DNA of 64,000 nucleotides from Ignavibacteriales bacterium (GTDB taxonomy: Bacteria > Bacteroidota > Ignavibacteria > Ignavibacteriales > Ignavibacteriaceae), in NCBI GenBank assembly GCA_016707285.1, contig JADJIA010000012.1, positions 5,462 through 69,461 of the forward strand. Direction: 5' to 3'. Shown in pieces: positions 1-7,940 of the stretch; positions within the stretch are counted from its first letter, which is position 1; each line of letters starts with the position of its first letter. The notes under the pieces were generated by a model that saw nothing but the letters and a program-made list of their open reading frames with translations, had not been told where the DNA came from and did no database searches. A program made the translations under genes and the position numbers.

Positions 1-231
1 ATATACTTTGCCATCTTTATTTTTATCAATTGACTTTAGATCGATCACTCCTTTTCTGATCAACGGATTTTTATCAGTTTTATCCTTTTCATCCCCATTT
101 TATTTGCCATTCCACTGATTTTCGTTTTTTTATTGTTCGAATCTGAATGATCATGTCCTTGAGCATAAGTCCCGATAGTGAGGAAGCCAAATAGCACAAT
201 ACAATGCGCCGAAATAATTAATTGTTTTCAT
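1..231 (-). CDS. Small periplasmic heavy-metal-binding protein, N-terminal part, frameshifted and cut by window edge
   Basis: The start ATG at 229-231 is preceded by a good Shine-Dalgarno (GGAG about 6 bases upstream). Reading requires two frame changes. The first codons (MKTI) pass after about 10 bases into a hydrophobic stretch ending TIGTYAQGHDHSDSNN, a signal peptide followed by a His/Asp-rich start. Near base 95-105 the frame shifts again into KNPLIRKGVIDLKSIDKN, which runs off the window start. From general knowledge, small proteins of this type near Cus-like operons continue into a Cys/Met-rich metal-binding motif; that part is outside the window. Its position as last gene of the efflux operon supports a metal-binding role. 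The frame breaks may be sequencing errors. Confidence 0.5.
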
Positions 232-287
232 TTTTTCTCCAATAGATTGATTAATGATTTTTATGTTCACTTGAATTGTCTTTTGGT

Positions 288-602
288 TTACTTGCTGGAG
301 CGTCCTTTTTTAGGCGTTCTGGTTTCTCCATGCTGATGACCGGACTGCAAACCGGATTTTAATTGACTTTCCGAATCTATAAGGAAACCTCCTGTGGCGG
401 CAACTTCCTCATTCTCTTCCAAACCCTCAAGAACCTGGTATTTGTAGCCATATTTGTTTCCTATTTTCACATCACGCCCCTCAAACATACCGTCTGAAGC
501 TTTGACCCAAACAACTGTTCTTTTACCAGAAAATATAATTGCCTCGGCAGGTACCAACAACCCTTCGCCGGCAGAGGTTGAAAAGAGGGTTTCACCGTAC
601 AT
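288..602 (-). CDS. cusB: C-terminal part of CusB-like adaptor (separated by frameshift)
   Basis: This is the continuation of the adaptor encoded at 467-1549. The upstream frame reads correctly to VNSQTRTVKIR, then loses register near base 630-640. Inserting one A in the short A run of the minus strand there (GGAAG to GGAAAG) joins it to KPQMYGETLFSTSAGEG and the rest of this frame. The piece holds the final beta-barrel and membrane-proximal strands typical of HlyD/CusB adaptors (LLVPAEAIIFSGKRTVVWV, then a GxxVAATGGFLID segment) and ends in a basic, His-containing tail. It is unlikely to be a gene of its own because it has no start signal. Confidence 0.75.
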   Translation of the reverse strand: MYGETLFSTSAGEGLLVPAEAIIFSGKRTVVWVKASDGMFEGRDVKIGNKYGYKYQVLEGLEENEEVAATGGFLIDSESQLKSGLQSGHQHGETRTPKKGRSSK

Positions 603-1549
603 TTGGGGCTTGAGCTTCCCGCCTTTGTTTGAGAATCACTCCTGATCTTAACGGTTCTCGTTTGAGAATTAACCACCGGATAAATAAAAGTAACTTTACC
701 TGTGAATTCTTCCTGGGGATATGCCTTTAAGGATAATTTGACCGTGGAACCAAGTTTAACAAAAGCCAGATCCTTCTCATTTATCTCAGAGATGTTCCAA
801 AGAGTTGAAAGTTCTGCGATCTCAAAAATAGATGTCCCCTCGTTCACATACATACCTTCTTGTACCTTTTTTTCAATAACGCTCCCACTGATCGGAGCAT
901 AATAAGTAAGAATATTCTGTATTTTGCGCGTTTCTTCTATTTGTTTAATCTGTGAAGTCGTCATCCCAAAGAGTTCGAGTTTAATTTTCGCCGCAGCAAC
1001 CAGGGAACTGTTGTCAATCTGCTGAAGACCATTTAACGCAATAAGAAAATCATTCTGAGCTTGGACAAGATCAGGGCTATAAATCTCGAAAAGTGGTTGG
1101 CCGATCTTAACATATTGACCGGTTTGATTCACATAAAGTTTTTCTATTCGACCATTAAATCTTGCTGAAATTATTTTTCTGCTCTGTTCAGTAAAATCCA
1201 GATAACTGTACACTGAAATTTCCCTGTTCAGTTTTTCGCGGGAAACCATCACTGTTGAAACATTCGCCAAGACCTGTTTTTTACCTGTAAGCGTAACCAT
1301 ATTGACCATGTCAGAATCATTACCGGCTGCGGGTTCCTTAATATCCTCTGTTTTCTTAATGAGGTCCATTCCGCATATAGGGCAGGCACCGGGCCCATCC
1401 ATTCTAACTTGAGGATGCATCGTGCAGGTCCAGTATTCCTTTGTTTGTTTTTTATCTCTCTCGTCTTTGTGTTTATCATCCTCCGAACAGCCTGCAAATA
1501 AAAAAGTCAATAATATTAAAGTTAGTAACGAGTATTTAATTTTTTCCAT
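467..1549 (-). CDS. cusB: CusB-like efflux RND periplasmic adaptor with N-terminal heavy-metal-binding domain (main part)
   Basis: This is the membrane-fusion subunit of a tripartite heavy-metal efflux pump, linking the inner-membrane RND transporter to the outer-membrane channel. The start is taken at ATG 1547-1549, ten codons into the longest frame, because it gives a lipoprotein signal (MEKIKYSLLTL...LFAGC) and has GGAC upstream. Residues about 38-65 form a YHS-like heavy-metal-binding domain (CTMHPQV...CPICGMDL), followed by the barrel-sandwich and helical hairpin (FNGRIEKLYVNQTGQYVKIGQPLFEIYSPDL). The true frame leaves this reading frame near base 635, so the last residues encoded at 467-630 are not native; the real C-terminus is at 288-602. 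Cu(I)/Ag(I) is the likely substrate given the domain, but other divalent metals cannot be excluded. Confidence 0.85.
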   Translation of the reverse strand: MEKIKYSLLTLILLTFLFAGCSEDDKHKDERDKKQTKEYWTCTMHPQVRMDGPGACPICGMDLIKKTEDIKEPAAGNDSDMVNMVTLTGKKQVLANVSTVMVSREKLNREISVYSYLDFTEQSRKIISARFNGRIEKLYVNQTGQYVKIGQPLFEIYSPDLVQAQNDFLIALNGLQQIDNSSLVAAAKIKLELFGMTTSQIKQIEETRKIQNILTYYAPISGSVIEKKVQEGMYVNEGTSIFEIAELSTLWNISEINEKDLAFVKLGSTVKLSLKAYPQEEFTGKVTFIYPVVNSQTRTVKIRSDSQTKAGSSSPKCTVKPSFQPLPAKGCWYLPRQLYFLVKEQLFGSKLQTVCLRGVM

Positions 1550-1586
1550 TTTTATAGTCCTGATTTTTTTTCTGACCATTTATCAT

Positions 1587-2918
1587 TTAATAATCCGTCA
1601 ACTTTCCGCCGACCATCATTTCGATTTCCGCGAGTGACATCTGAGTATCTGCCTTTGCCATGTAATAATTCATTTGAACCATCAATAACATCCTGTAAGA
1701 ATCTATAACTGCTGTTATAGTACTTTTATTGTTCTGATAAGCTGATACTTGGGAATCTGTAGTTTGTTTATAAAGTGGAATTATCTTTTTATCATACAAT
1801 TTTAATAATTCAGAAGCTGTAGAGTATTTCACCGTGGCTTCTTTCAGTTTCACGCCCATTTCTCTCTGCATATTTGTCCGTTCTAAGGCAATACCGCTTA
1901 TCCCTGCGGCTAACTCTTGAGATTTCGCCTTGTATTTGTTGATTGACCAGGGAGCAAAAGGCAGATTAATTGAGACCATTAGTGAATACATGAATTCCAC
2001 TTTGGAATCGAGCATTGTCAAATCCGATTGTGAAGTCAAAATCATTCCCCGGGGCATCACCATGAACATACCTTGCAGCATTAAATCCGGGATCAATTCC
2101 CTGTCATTTGCTTCGATCATTGCACGATTCATTTCGATCATGTTATTCATTTTTTTAAGTGTGGGATTGATCTCTGCCAGAAGGTTTTCAAGTTTGGACT
2201 GATTAATTGTCAAATTAATTCCCTCTAACTCTTCCGGAATTGAAATACCGGTAGCATCCAATTCCCTGCCGAGGAATCTATTTAATCTGTAGTTTTCTGC
2301 ATCTCTTTGTTTGCCAAGAATTAGCAGTTGTGTCTCGCTTGATGCAATTTCGCTCTGAATAGTAAGTAGGTCAACCTGATTGATTCGATTGATTGTTAAG
2401 GCAGTCTCCATGGATTTCATCAAATCTGCCAGGAATTGAATACTTTTCTTTTGGATAACAATTTTGCGGTCAGTAAGCCATAAAGTGTAGTATGACATTT
2501 TTATTTTTCCGATAAGATCCACTTTATACTCGGCGTAACTGTCCCCCTCGATTTTAGAATTTCGTCTTTCAACCTCTGTCATTGCACCAAGTTTGTCGCC
2601 AAGAGGAAACATCTGAGAGAGCCCAAGATTAATCGATAAAGCCTGGGTCGGGAAAATCGGATTTGTTATCGGAACCTGAGAAAATTCGAGAGAAGCATTA
2701 GGAGCCGGATAATTGTTGATTGATTCTGCTCTAAATTCCGAGGCTTTAATCTTGAATTGTTGAGATTTTAACTGCGGGTTATTTGTAATTGCTTCTTCGA
2801 TCAAAGAATCAAGTGATTGCGCAGTTGAAAACGATTGCAACATAATAACTGATATGATGAATACGAGTAAATTCTTAAGACTATCGTATCTTAAATTCAT
2901 ATACCTGAATAATTTCAT
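1587..2918 (-). CDS. TolC-family outer-membrane efflux channel (CusC/CzcC type)
   Basis: This 443-aa protein is the outer-membrane channel of the metal efflux system. It has an N-terminal signal peptide (hydrophobic core around residues 17-30, ending near FSTAQS), then the OEP repeat architecture with long amphipathic helices (SLDSLIEEAITNNPQLK opening, GDKLGAMTEVERRNS, final QMNYYMAKADTQMSLAEIEMM). Its start codon shares one base with the stop of the cusA-like gene (TAATG), so the two are translationally coupled. It is followed 38 bp downstream by the adaptor gene. The gene order pump, channel, adaptor is transporter-first, unlike E. coli cusCFBA. It aligns with CzcC/CusC-like proteins by pattern; metal specificity cannot be read from this subunit. 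Confidence 0.88.
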   Translation of the reverse strand: MKLFRYMNLRYDSLKNLLVFIISVIMLQSFSTAQSLDSLIEEAITNNPQLKSQQFKIKASEFRAESINNYPAPNASLEFSQVPITNPIFPTQALSINLGLSQMFPLGDKLGAMTEVERRNSKIEGDSYAEYKVDLIGKIKMSYYTLWLTDRKIVIQKKSIQFLADLMKSMETALTINRINQVDLLTIQSEIASSETQLLILGKQRDAENYRLNRFLGRELDATGISIPEELEGINLTINQSKLENLLAEINPTLKKMNNMIEMNRAMIEANDRELIPDLMLQGMFMVMPRGMILTSQSDLTMLDSKVEFMYSLMVSINLPFAPWSINKYKAKSQELAAGISGIALERTNMQREMGVKLKEATVKYSTASELLKLYDKKIIPLYKQTTDSQVSAYQNNKSTITAVIDSYRMLLMVQMNYYMAKADTQMSLAEIEMMVGGKLTDY

Positions 2919-5900
2919 TAGTCTGCCTCCTTCATCCAGTCAGCCATTTTAGAAATGTCAAGAGTACCTTTCTTCAGGGCATGCTCTTTCATCATGGCAA
3001 ATAGTATTGGGGTAACGACAAGTACATGCACAGCAGAGGTCAAGAGACCACCTATCATGGGTGCAGTTAGCGGTTTCATTACATCCGCTCCTGTGCCTGT
3101 TGACCACATAACAGGGATCAACCCAACCATGGCGGTTGCCACGGTCATTAGTTTGGGGCGTAATCTGAGCACAGAACCCTCAACCGTAGCATCATATATA
3201 TCTTCTTTTGTAATCGGACCTCGTTTGCCTTTATGATAATCGCGTAATTTTCTGTCCAATGCCTCATGCAGATAAATAACCATAACCACACCTGTTTCTA
3301 CAGCAATTCCATACAGTGCAATAAAACCCACCCATACAGCGACTGAAAAATTGTAACCTAAAATGTAAACCATATACATTCCACCGATGAGTGCAAATGG
3401 AACTGAGAGCATAACCACACCTGCTTCTACATAATTTTTTAAGGTCATATACAGTAACAGGAAAATTATCAGAAACACCACCGGCATTATCATTTCCATT
3501 GTTTGTTGAGCGCGGACTTTGCTCTCATACTGACCACTCCAGGTATAACTGTATCCGGCAGGCAATTTCAAATTTTCTTCAATAACCTTCTTTGCATCTA
3601 CCATTACATTTCCCATATCTCTTTCGCGAGTGTTCATAAAAACAATGGAACGCAACATTCCGTTTTCACTGCTAATCATTGGGGGACCTGTTAATGTTTT
3701 AATTTCAGCCAGTTCAGAAAGTGGAATATAAGAAACTGCGTTCTGATCTGATGCAGTAAGTGAATAGTCATCTGAACTTTCCGGTGCAGAGGGGATCACG
3801 CTTGCACTGCTGGTTTTACCCATTGATGACATCCCTCCACCGGCTGAATTCCCACCGTTCCCACCATTCGGGGTATTCATACCTGTGGATGTCGATGGCA
3901 TTCCACCTGATACTGCAACGGGAACAATCAAATTCTCAAGTTCTTCAATATTGCTTCTGTAATCTTTTTCATACCTCATACGGATTGGAAATCTCATTCT
4001 GTCTTCGATTACCACACCAAGATTTTGCCCCCCAATTGCTGTTTCAATTATATCCTGAAGGTCTCTAATATTAACTCCATACCGTGCTGCAGCTTCCCTT
4101 TTAACTTTTATATCGAGGTAATAGCCATTTTGCACACGTTCTGCAACTACATCTGCTGCACCTTCTACAGTTTTAAGCAATTGTTCTGCCCTGATTGCGT
4201 ATTCTTCGAGTGTATCAAGGTTTGATCCAAATATTTTAAATCCTACATCGGTTCTCACCCCTGTTGAAAGCATGTTTATTCTGTTGATTATTGGTTGAGT
4301 CCAACCGTTTCTGACTCCGGGGATTTGAAGTTTCTCATCCAATTCGGCAACGATATCCTGCTTCGTAATTCCGGGACGCCATTCACTTTTTGGTTTTAAC
4401 AGGATGATGGTTTCAATCATACTTAGTGGTGCATTGTCCGTGGCTGTCTCAGCTCTTCCCGCTTTTCCAAGTACATGGTGTACCTCGGGTATGGACTTTA
4501 TTATTTTGTCCTGTTCCTGAAGGATTCTGTTAACTTCTGTGATTGAAGCACCGGGAAGGGTGACGGGCATATACAAAATGGACCCTTCATCCAGTGGCGG
4601 CATGAATTCACTTCCCGTATCGAGAATCATTGGAACTGTAATTAATAATGCAAGAAGATTGATTGCAATCGTAATTTTACGATGTTTCAGTACCCAGTGG
4701 ATTACCGGTTCGTAGAGCCTCTTAAAAAATCTTGTGGTTATGTTCTTGTCTTCAGGTTTGAAATTTCCCCTCATAAGCATGGTCATCAGGACAGGTATCA
4801 GCGAAATTACTACGATTGCCGAGCCAAGCATCGCAAATGATTTTGTAAATGCCAGCGGCTGAAACATCTTCCCTTCCTGCCCTGTCAGAAGAAAAACGGG
4901 AAGAAAGGAAACTAAAATTATCAGTTCGGAGAAGAAGATCGCCCGACCAACTTGTTTTGCGGAATCGATCGATATTTTTGCATATTCCTCCTTGGTGAGT
5001 GTCCCCTTTTCAGTAATGGCTTTTGCTAAATTACGATAGGCGTTTTCTACGAGCACTATAGAGGAATCCACAATTACCCCGACTGCAAGTATTATGCCCC
5101 CCAGACTCATAATGTTGGATGAAATATTAAAAATATACATCAGGATAAATGCAATTAGTATTGCGATGGGAAGTTCGATCAGTATTCGTATAATACTTCT
5201 GAAGTGAAGTAAAAAAATCATAACCATGATAGCTACAGTAATTGAGGCTTCGATCAAAGCTCTTTCCAAAGTGCCTACTGCCTCATGTATGAGTGTGCTC
5301 CTGTCGTATGAACTTACAATCTCAACCCCTTCAGGAAGTCCCGGGGTTATCTCTTTAATTTTCTCTTTTACCCGTTCAATTACTTTTTGTGCATTTTCCC
5401 CTGTTCGCATGACTACGATGCCACCGACAACCTGCCCCTCACCATTCAACTCAAGTGAACCTCTTCTGATATCTCCACCCAACTGAACCTTGGCAACATC
5501 TTTTATCATGATTGGAATTCCGTTTGGACCACCTCTGATAACTGTGTTTTCAACATCTTCAATCGTCTTAATGTAACCCTGCCCCCTTACAAAATATTCA
5601 GCATCATTCACTTCCAATATCTTGCCACCAACTTCATTATTGCTTCTTTGTACTGCATTAACGACATCACTGACTGTCAGATTATATCCACGCAAATCTG
5701 TTGGATTTACATCCACCTGATATTGTTTTACAAAACCACCAATACTTGCAACTTCAGCAACACCATCAACCGATGATAGTTTATACCTTATGTACCAGTC
5801 CTGGATTGATCGCAAAGTTCCTAAATCGTGGTTTTTCCCTTTCAATGTGTACCAAAATACATGACCAACACCTGTTCCATCAGGTCCGAGAGATGGAACT

Positions 5901-6274
5901 ACACCTGATGGCAATTGTGCCTGGACAGTATTCATTCTTTCCAACACCCTCGTCCGTGCAAAGTAAAGATCGACATTATCTTCAAATATCACGAATACAA
6001 AAGACATCCCAAACATTGAAGAAGCTCTAACTGCCTTTACATCAGGTAATCCCTGAAGCCCTGAAACGATTGGATAGGTGACTTGATTCTCAATTATTTC
6101 CGGCGAGCGACCCATCCATTCCGTAAAAATTATAACTTGATTCTCTGAAAGATCAGGAATTGCATCCACGGGTAAATTAATAACACTATAAATTCCAACA
6201 CCAACAACCACGATATAGATGAGAATGACGAAAAAACGATTATTCGCCGACCAATCAATAATTTTCTCTATCAT
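2918..6274 (-). CDS. cusA: CusA/CzcA-family heavy-metal efflux RND transporter
   Basis: An 1118-aa inner-membrane proton-driven pump. It shows the RND fold: a first TM segment (residues about 13-33), a large periplasmic loop, a TM bundle at about 340-560 including the conserved VGVIVDSSIVLVEN proton-relay segment, a second periplasmic loop and a final bundle. The motifs LYMPVTLPG and NRINMLSTG match positions that carry copper-ligand methionines in E. coli CusA, which favours Cu/Ag, with moderate certainty. The protein is about 70 residues longer than CusA because of a Gly/Ser/Asn/Met-rich insertion at about residues 785-845. It directly abuts the 62-aa gene upstream and overlaps the channel gene downstream by one base. 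Confidence 0.92.
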   Translation of the reverse strand: MIEKIIDWSANNRFFVILIYIVVVGVGIYSVINLPVDAIPDLSENQVIIFTEWMGRSPEIIENQVTYPIVSGLQGLPDVKAVRASSMFGMSFVFVIFEDNVDLYFARTRVLERMNTVQAQLPSGVVPSLGPDGTGVGHVFWYTLKGKNHDLGTLRSIQDWYIRYKLSSVDGVAEVASIGGFVKQYQVDVNPTDLRGYNLTVSDVVNAVQRSNNEVGGKILEVNDAEYFVRGQGYIKTIEDVENTVIRGGPNGIPIMIKDVAKVQLGGDIRRGSLELNGEGQVVGGIVVMRTGENAQKVIERVKEKIKEITPGLPEGVEIVSSYDRSTLIHEAVGTLERALIEASITVAIMVMIFLLHFRSIIRILIELPIAILIAFILMYIFNISSNIMSLGGIILAVGVIVDSSIVLVENAYRNLAKAITEKGTLTKEEYAKISIDSAKQVGRAIFFSELIILVSFLPVFLLTGQEGKMFQPLAFTKSFAMLGSAIVVISLIPVLMTMLMRGNFKPEDKNITTRFFKRLYEPVIHWVLKHRKITIAINLLALLITVPMILDTGSEFMPPLDEGSILYMPVTLPGASITEVNRILQEQDKIIKSIPEVHHVLGKAGRAETATDNAPLSMIETIILLKPKSEWRPGITKQDIVAELDEKLQIPGVRNGWTQPIINRINMLSTGVRTDVGFKIFGSNLDTLEEYAIRAEQLLKTVEGAADVVAERVQNGYYLDIKVKREAAARYGVNIRDLQDIIETAIGGQNLGVVIEDRMRFPIRMRYEKDYRSNIEELENLIVPVAVSGGMPSTSTGMNTPNGGNGGNSAGGGMSSMGKTSSASVIPSAPESSDDYSLTASDQNAVSYIPLSELAEIKTLTGPPMISSENGMLRSIVFMNTRERDMGNVMVDAKKVIEENLKLPAGYSYTWSGQYESKVRAQQTMEMIMPVVFLIIFLLLYMTLKNYVEAGVVMLSVPFALIGGMYMVYILGYNFSVAVWVGFIALYGIAVETGVVMVIYLHEALDRKLRDYHKGKRGPITKEDIYDATVEGSVLRLRPKLMTVATAMVGLIPVMWSTGTGADVMKPLTAPMIGGLLTSAVHVLVVTPILFAMMKEHALKKGTLDISKMADWMKEAD

Positions 6275-6463
6275 TTAACCCTCTCCATGTCGGGTGATTT
6301 GGATAATTCTTTGTTGTGGCGAGTGATGTGGGGTATCCCGATTGAATTCATCGGTTTGTGCAGTTCTCTTCCGCTTTTCAGAAGTGACTATCAAATGGCA
6401 AGAGTATAGAATTATTCCAACAAATATCAGATAGAGGGTATAAATTGAAAGTTGAATTAACAT
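6275..6463 (-). CDS. Small single-pass membrane protein at the head of the efflux operon
   Basis: This 62-aa protein has one hydrophobic helix (residues about 5-24) followed by a positively charged stretch (SEKRKR) and a polar tail with several His residues. Its stop codon lies directly against the ATG of the pump gene, and it starts about 22 bases downstream of the expected transcription start of the sigma-54-like promoter at 6496-6511, so it would be the first gene of the transcript. Small helices are known to accompany RND pumps (AcrZ with AcrB), and His-rich tails can bind metals, but I do not recognise this family. The coding call rests on position, the clean membrane-protein pattern and tight spacing. 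Confidence 0.55.
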   Translation of the reverse strand: MLIQLSIYTLYLIFVGIILYSCHLIVTSEKRKRTAQTDEFNRDTPHHSPQQRIIQITRHGEG

Positions 6464-6495
6464 ATTTTTTATCTTATTAAATGATATTGTTATTC

Positions 6496-6511
6496 TTCAA
6501 CTATCATGCCA
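6496..6511 (-). promoter_or_regulatory. Sigma-54-like (-24/-12) promoter of the efflux operon
   Basis: On the minus strand the sequence reads TGGCATGATAGTTGAA. Against the sigma-54 consensus (TGGCACG, four bases, TTGCA) it keeps the -24 GG and the correct spacing, with A instead of C at -12. The predicted start site lies near 6485, about 22 bases before the 62-aa gene. The adjacent regulator at 6594-7937 is a sigma-54 activator, which makes the assignment coherent. Confidence 0.5.
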
Positions 6512-6542
6512 TTCGAATTATGGCGATTTTATCGGTTTTTTA

Positions 6543-6557
6543 CACCTCCTACAGGTG
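6543..6557. promoter_or_regulatory. Inverted repeat, candidate activator-binding site
   Basis: CACCT and AGGTG are separated by five bases, about 45 bp upstream of the sigma-54-like element. A second imperfect inverted repeat (GCCAT, 7 bases, ATGGC) at 6508-6524 overlaps the -24 region. Enhancer sites of NtrC-type regulators are often short dyads upstream of the promoter, usually farther away than this, so the role is a guess. Confidence 0.3.
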
Positions 6558-6593
6558 GATATTTTAAAATTTATTAATTTCATTTAAAAATTT

Positions 6594-7937
6594 TTAATTC
6601 TGTTCTTCAATTTTGAAGATTTTGATCTTGTTATAGAGTGTAGGGAGAGAAATCCCCAAAGACTCCGCAGATTTTGTTTTGTCCCACTTAAAGTGGGTTA
6701 AAACTTTTGCAATATGCCTTCGCTCAACCTCCTCGAGACTAAGCAGTGCATCTTCGGATCCGGGATCGGTATCCCATTGTTTTTTGATCAGAATGTTCTC
6801 CTTTAGCAGCACATCACCTTTTGTAAGCACAATTGCTTGCATCAGGAGATTTTCCAACTCACGAACATTGCCAACCCACGGGTAGGACTGCAGGTATTTA
6901 ATCACTTCATCCGGAATTTTCCGAACCGTTTTATGGAGTTCAAGATTAATTTTACTCACGAAGTGGTTAACAAGAAGTGGAATATCTTCCATCCTCTCTC
7001 TTAAAGGAGGCAGTTCAAAATTGACCACATTAAGTCTGAAATAGAGGTCCTCTCTGAATCTTTTCTGTCTTACCAGTTCTTCCAGGTTGTTATTAGTGGC
7101 AGCTATAACTCTTGCTTTCATCGGGATAGTATCATTTCCACCAACAGGTTCAAATTCTCTTTCCTGAAGAACCCTCAACAGTTTGGCTTGCAGATTTACC
7201 GACATTTCAGATATCTCGTCGAGGAATATTGTCCCTTGATCAGCTAATTCGAATTTTCCTTTTTTATCTTTTTGTGAGCCCGTAAAAGCACCTTTGACAT
7301 GACCAAAAAGCTCACTCTCCAACAGAGTTTCGGTGATCGCAGTGCAGTTAATGGCAACAAATGGATAATTTTTTGTAACTCCCCCATGATGGATAGCCTT
7401 CGCCACCAGTTCTTTGCCTGTTCCACTTTCACCCCTGATTAAAACGGTTACCCGGTTATCAGAAACCGAGCCAATTTTCTTAAATATCTCCTTCATCGTC
7501 TCGGTTTTACCGATAATTGTGTTTTCCACATTGAATTCCGATTCTGTGGAAATTCCTTTTATTGTCTCGCTTAATCTCTTATTTTCAAGTGCCCGTTGAA
7601 TTGATACCCGGAGCCGTTCAGTTTCAATCGGTTTTTCAACAAAATCATAAGCCCCCTTTTGCATCGCCTGAATTGTCGTGGACATATCATCATGTGCTGT
7701 TATGATAATTACACGGATAGCAAGTTTTAATTTTTGAAGTTCATCCAATACATCAAGTCCACTCATTTTGGGCATTCGAATATCGGAGATAATAAGATCC
7801 GGATTCTCAGATAATGCAAGATCGATCCCTTGTCTTCCGTTTTCGGCAGAGATAGTTCTGTATTTCCACCTGCTTAACAGGTTAACAAGAGACTCTCTGA
7901 TCGATTCATCATCATCAATAATTAATATTTTTTCCAT
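6594..7937 (-). CDS. NtrC-family sigma-54-dependent response regulator
   Basis: A 447-aa regulator that, when phosphorylated, should remodel sigma-54 RNA polymerase at its target promoters. The domains are REC (residues 1-120, phospho-acceptor Asp52 in ISDIRMP), AAA+ (about 140-375, Walker A GESGTGKE, Walker B GTIFLDEI, arginine-containing second region of homology) and a Fis-type helix-turn-helix (about 400-440, KTKSAESLGISLPTLYNKI). The sigma-54 contact loop reads GAFTGS rather than the usual GAFTGA. The gene follows the sensor kinase by 3 bases and lies 130 bp upstream of the efflux operon in the same orientation. Regulation of that operon is inferred from position and from the sigma-54-like promoter. 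Confidence 0.92.
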   Translation of the reverse strand: MEKILIIDDDESIRESLVNLLSRWKYRTISAENGRQGIDLALSENPDLIISDIRMPKMSGLDVLDELQKLKLAIRVIIITAHDDMSTTIQAMQKGAYDFVEKPIETERLRVSIQRALENKRLSETIKGISTESEFNVENTIIGKTETMKEIFKKIGSVSDNRVTVLIRGESGTGKELVAKAIHHGGVTKNYPFVAINCTAITETLLESELFGHVKGAFTGSQKDKKGKFELADQGTIFLDEISEMSVNLQAKLLRVLQEREFEPVGGNDTIPMKARVIAATNNNLEELVRQKRFREDLYFRLNVVNFELPPLRERMEDIPLLVNHFVSKINLELHKTVRKIPDEVIKYLQSYPWVGNVRELENLLMQAIVLTKGDVLLKENILIKKQWDTDPGSEDALLSLEEVERRHIAKVLTHFKWDKTKSAESLGISLPTLYNKIKIFKIEEQN

Positions 7938-7940
7938 TTC

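Noticed and set aside
6281..6481. Extra small frames in the efflux operon and other plus-strand frames across it
   Set aside because: They mirror the RND pump and regulator frames with no start signals or membrane pattern of their own; only the 62-aa frame abutting the pump was kept.
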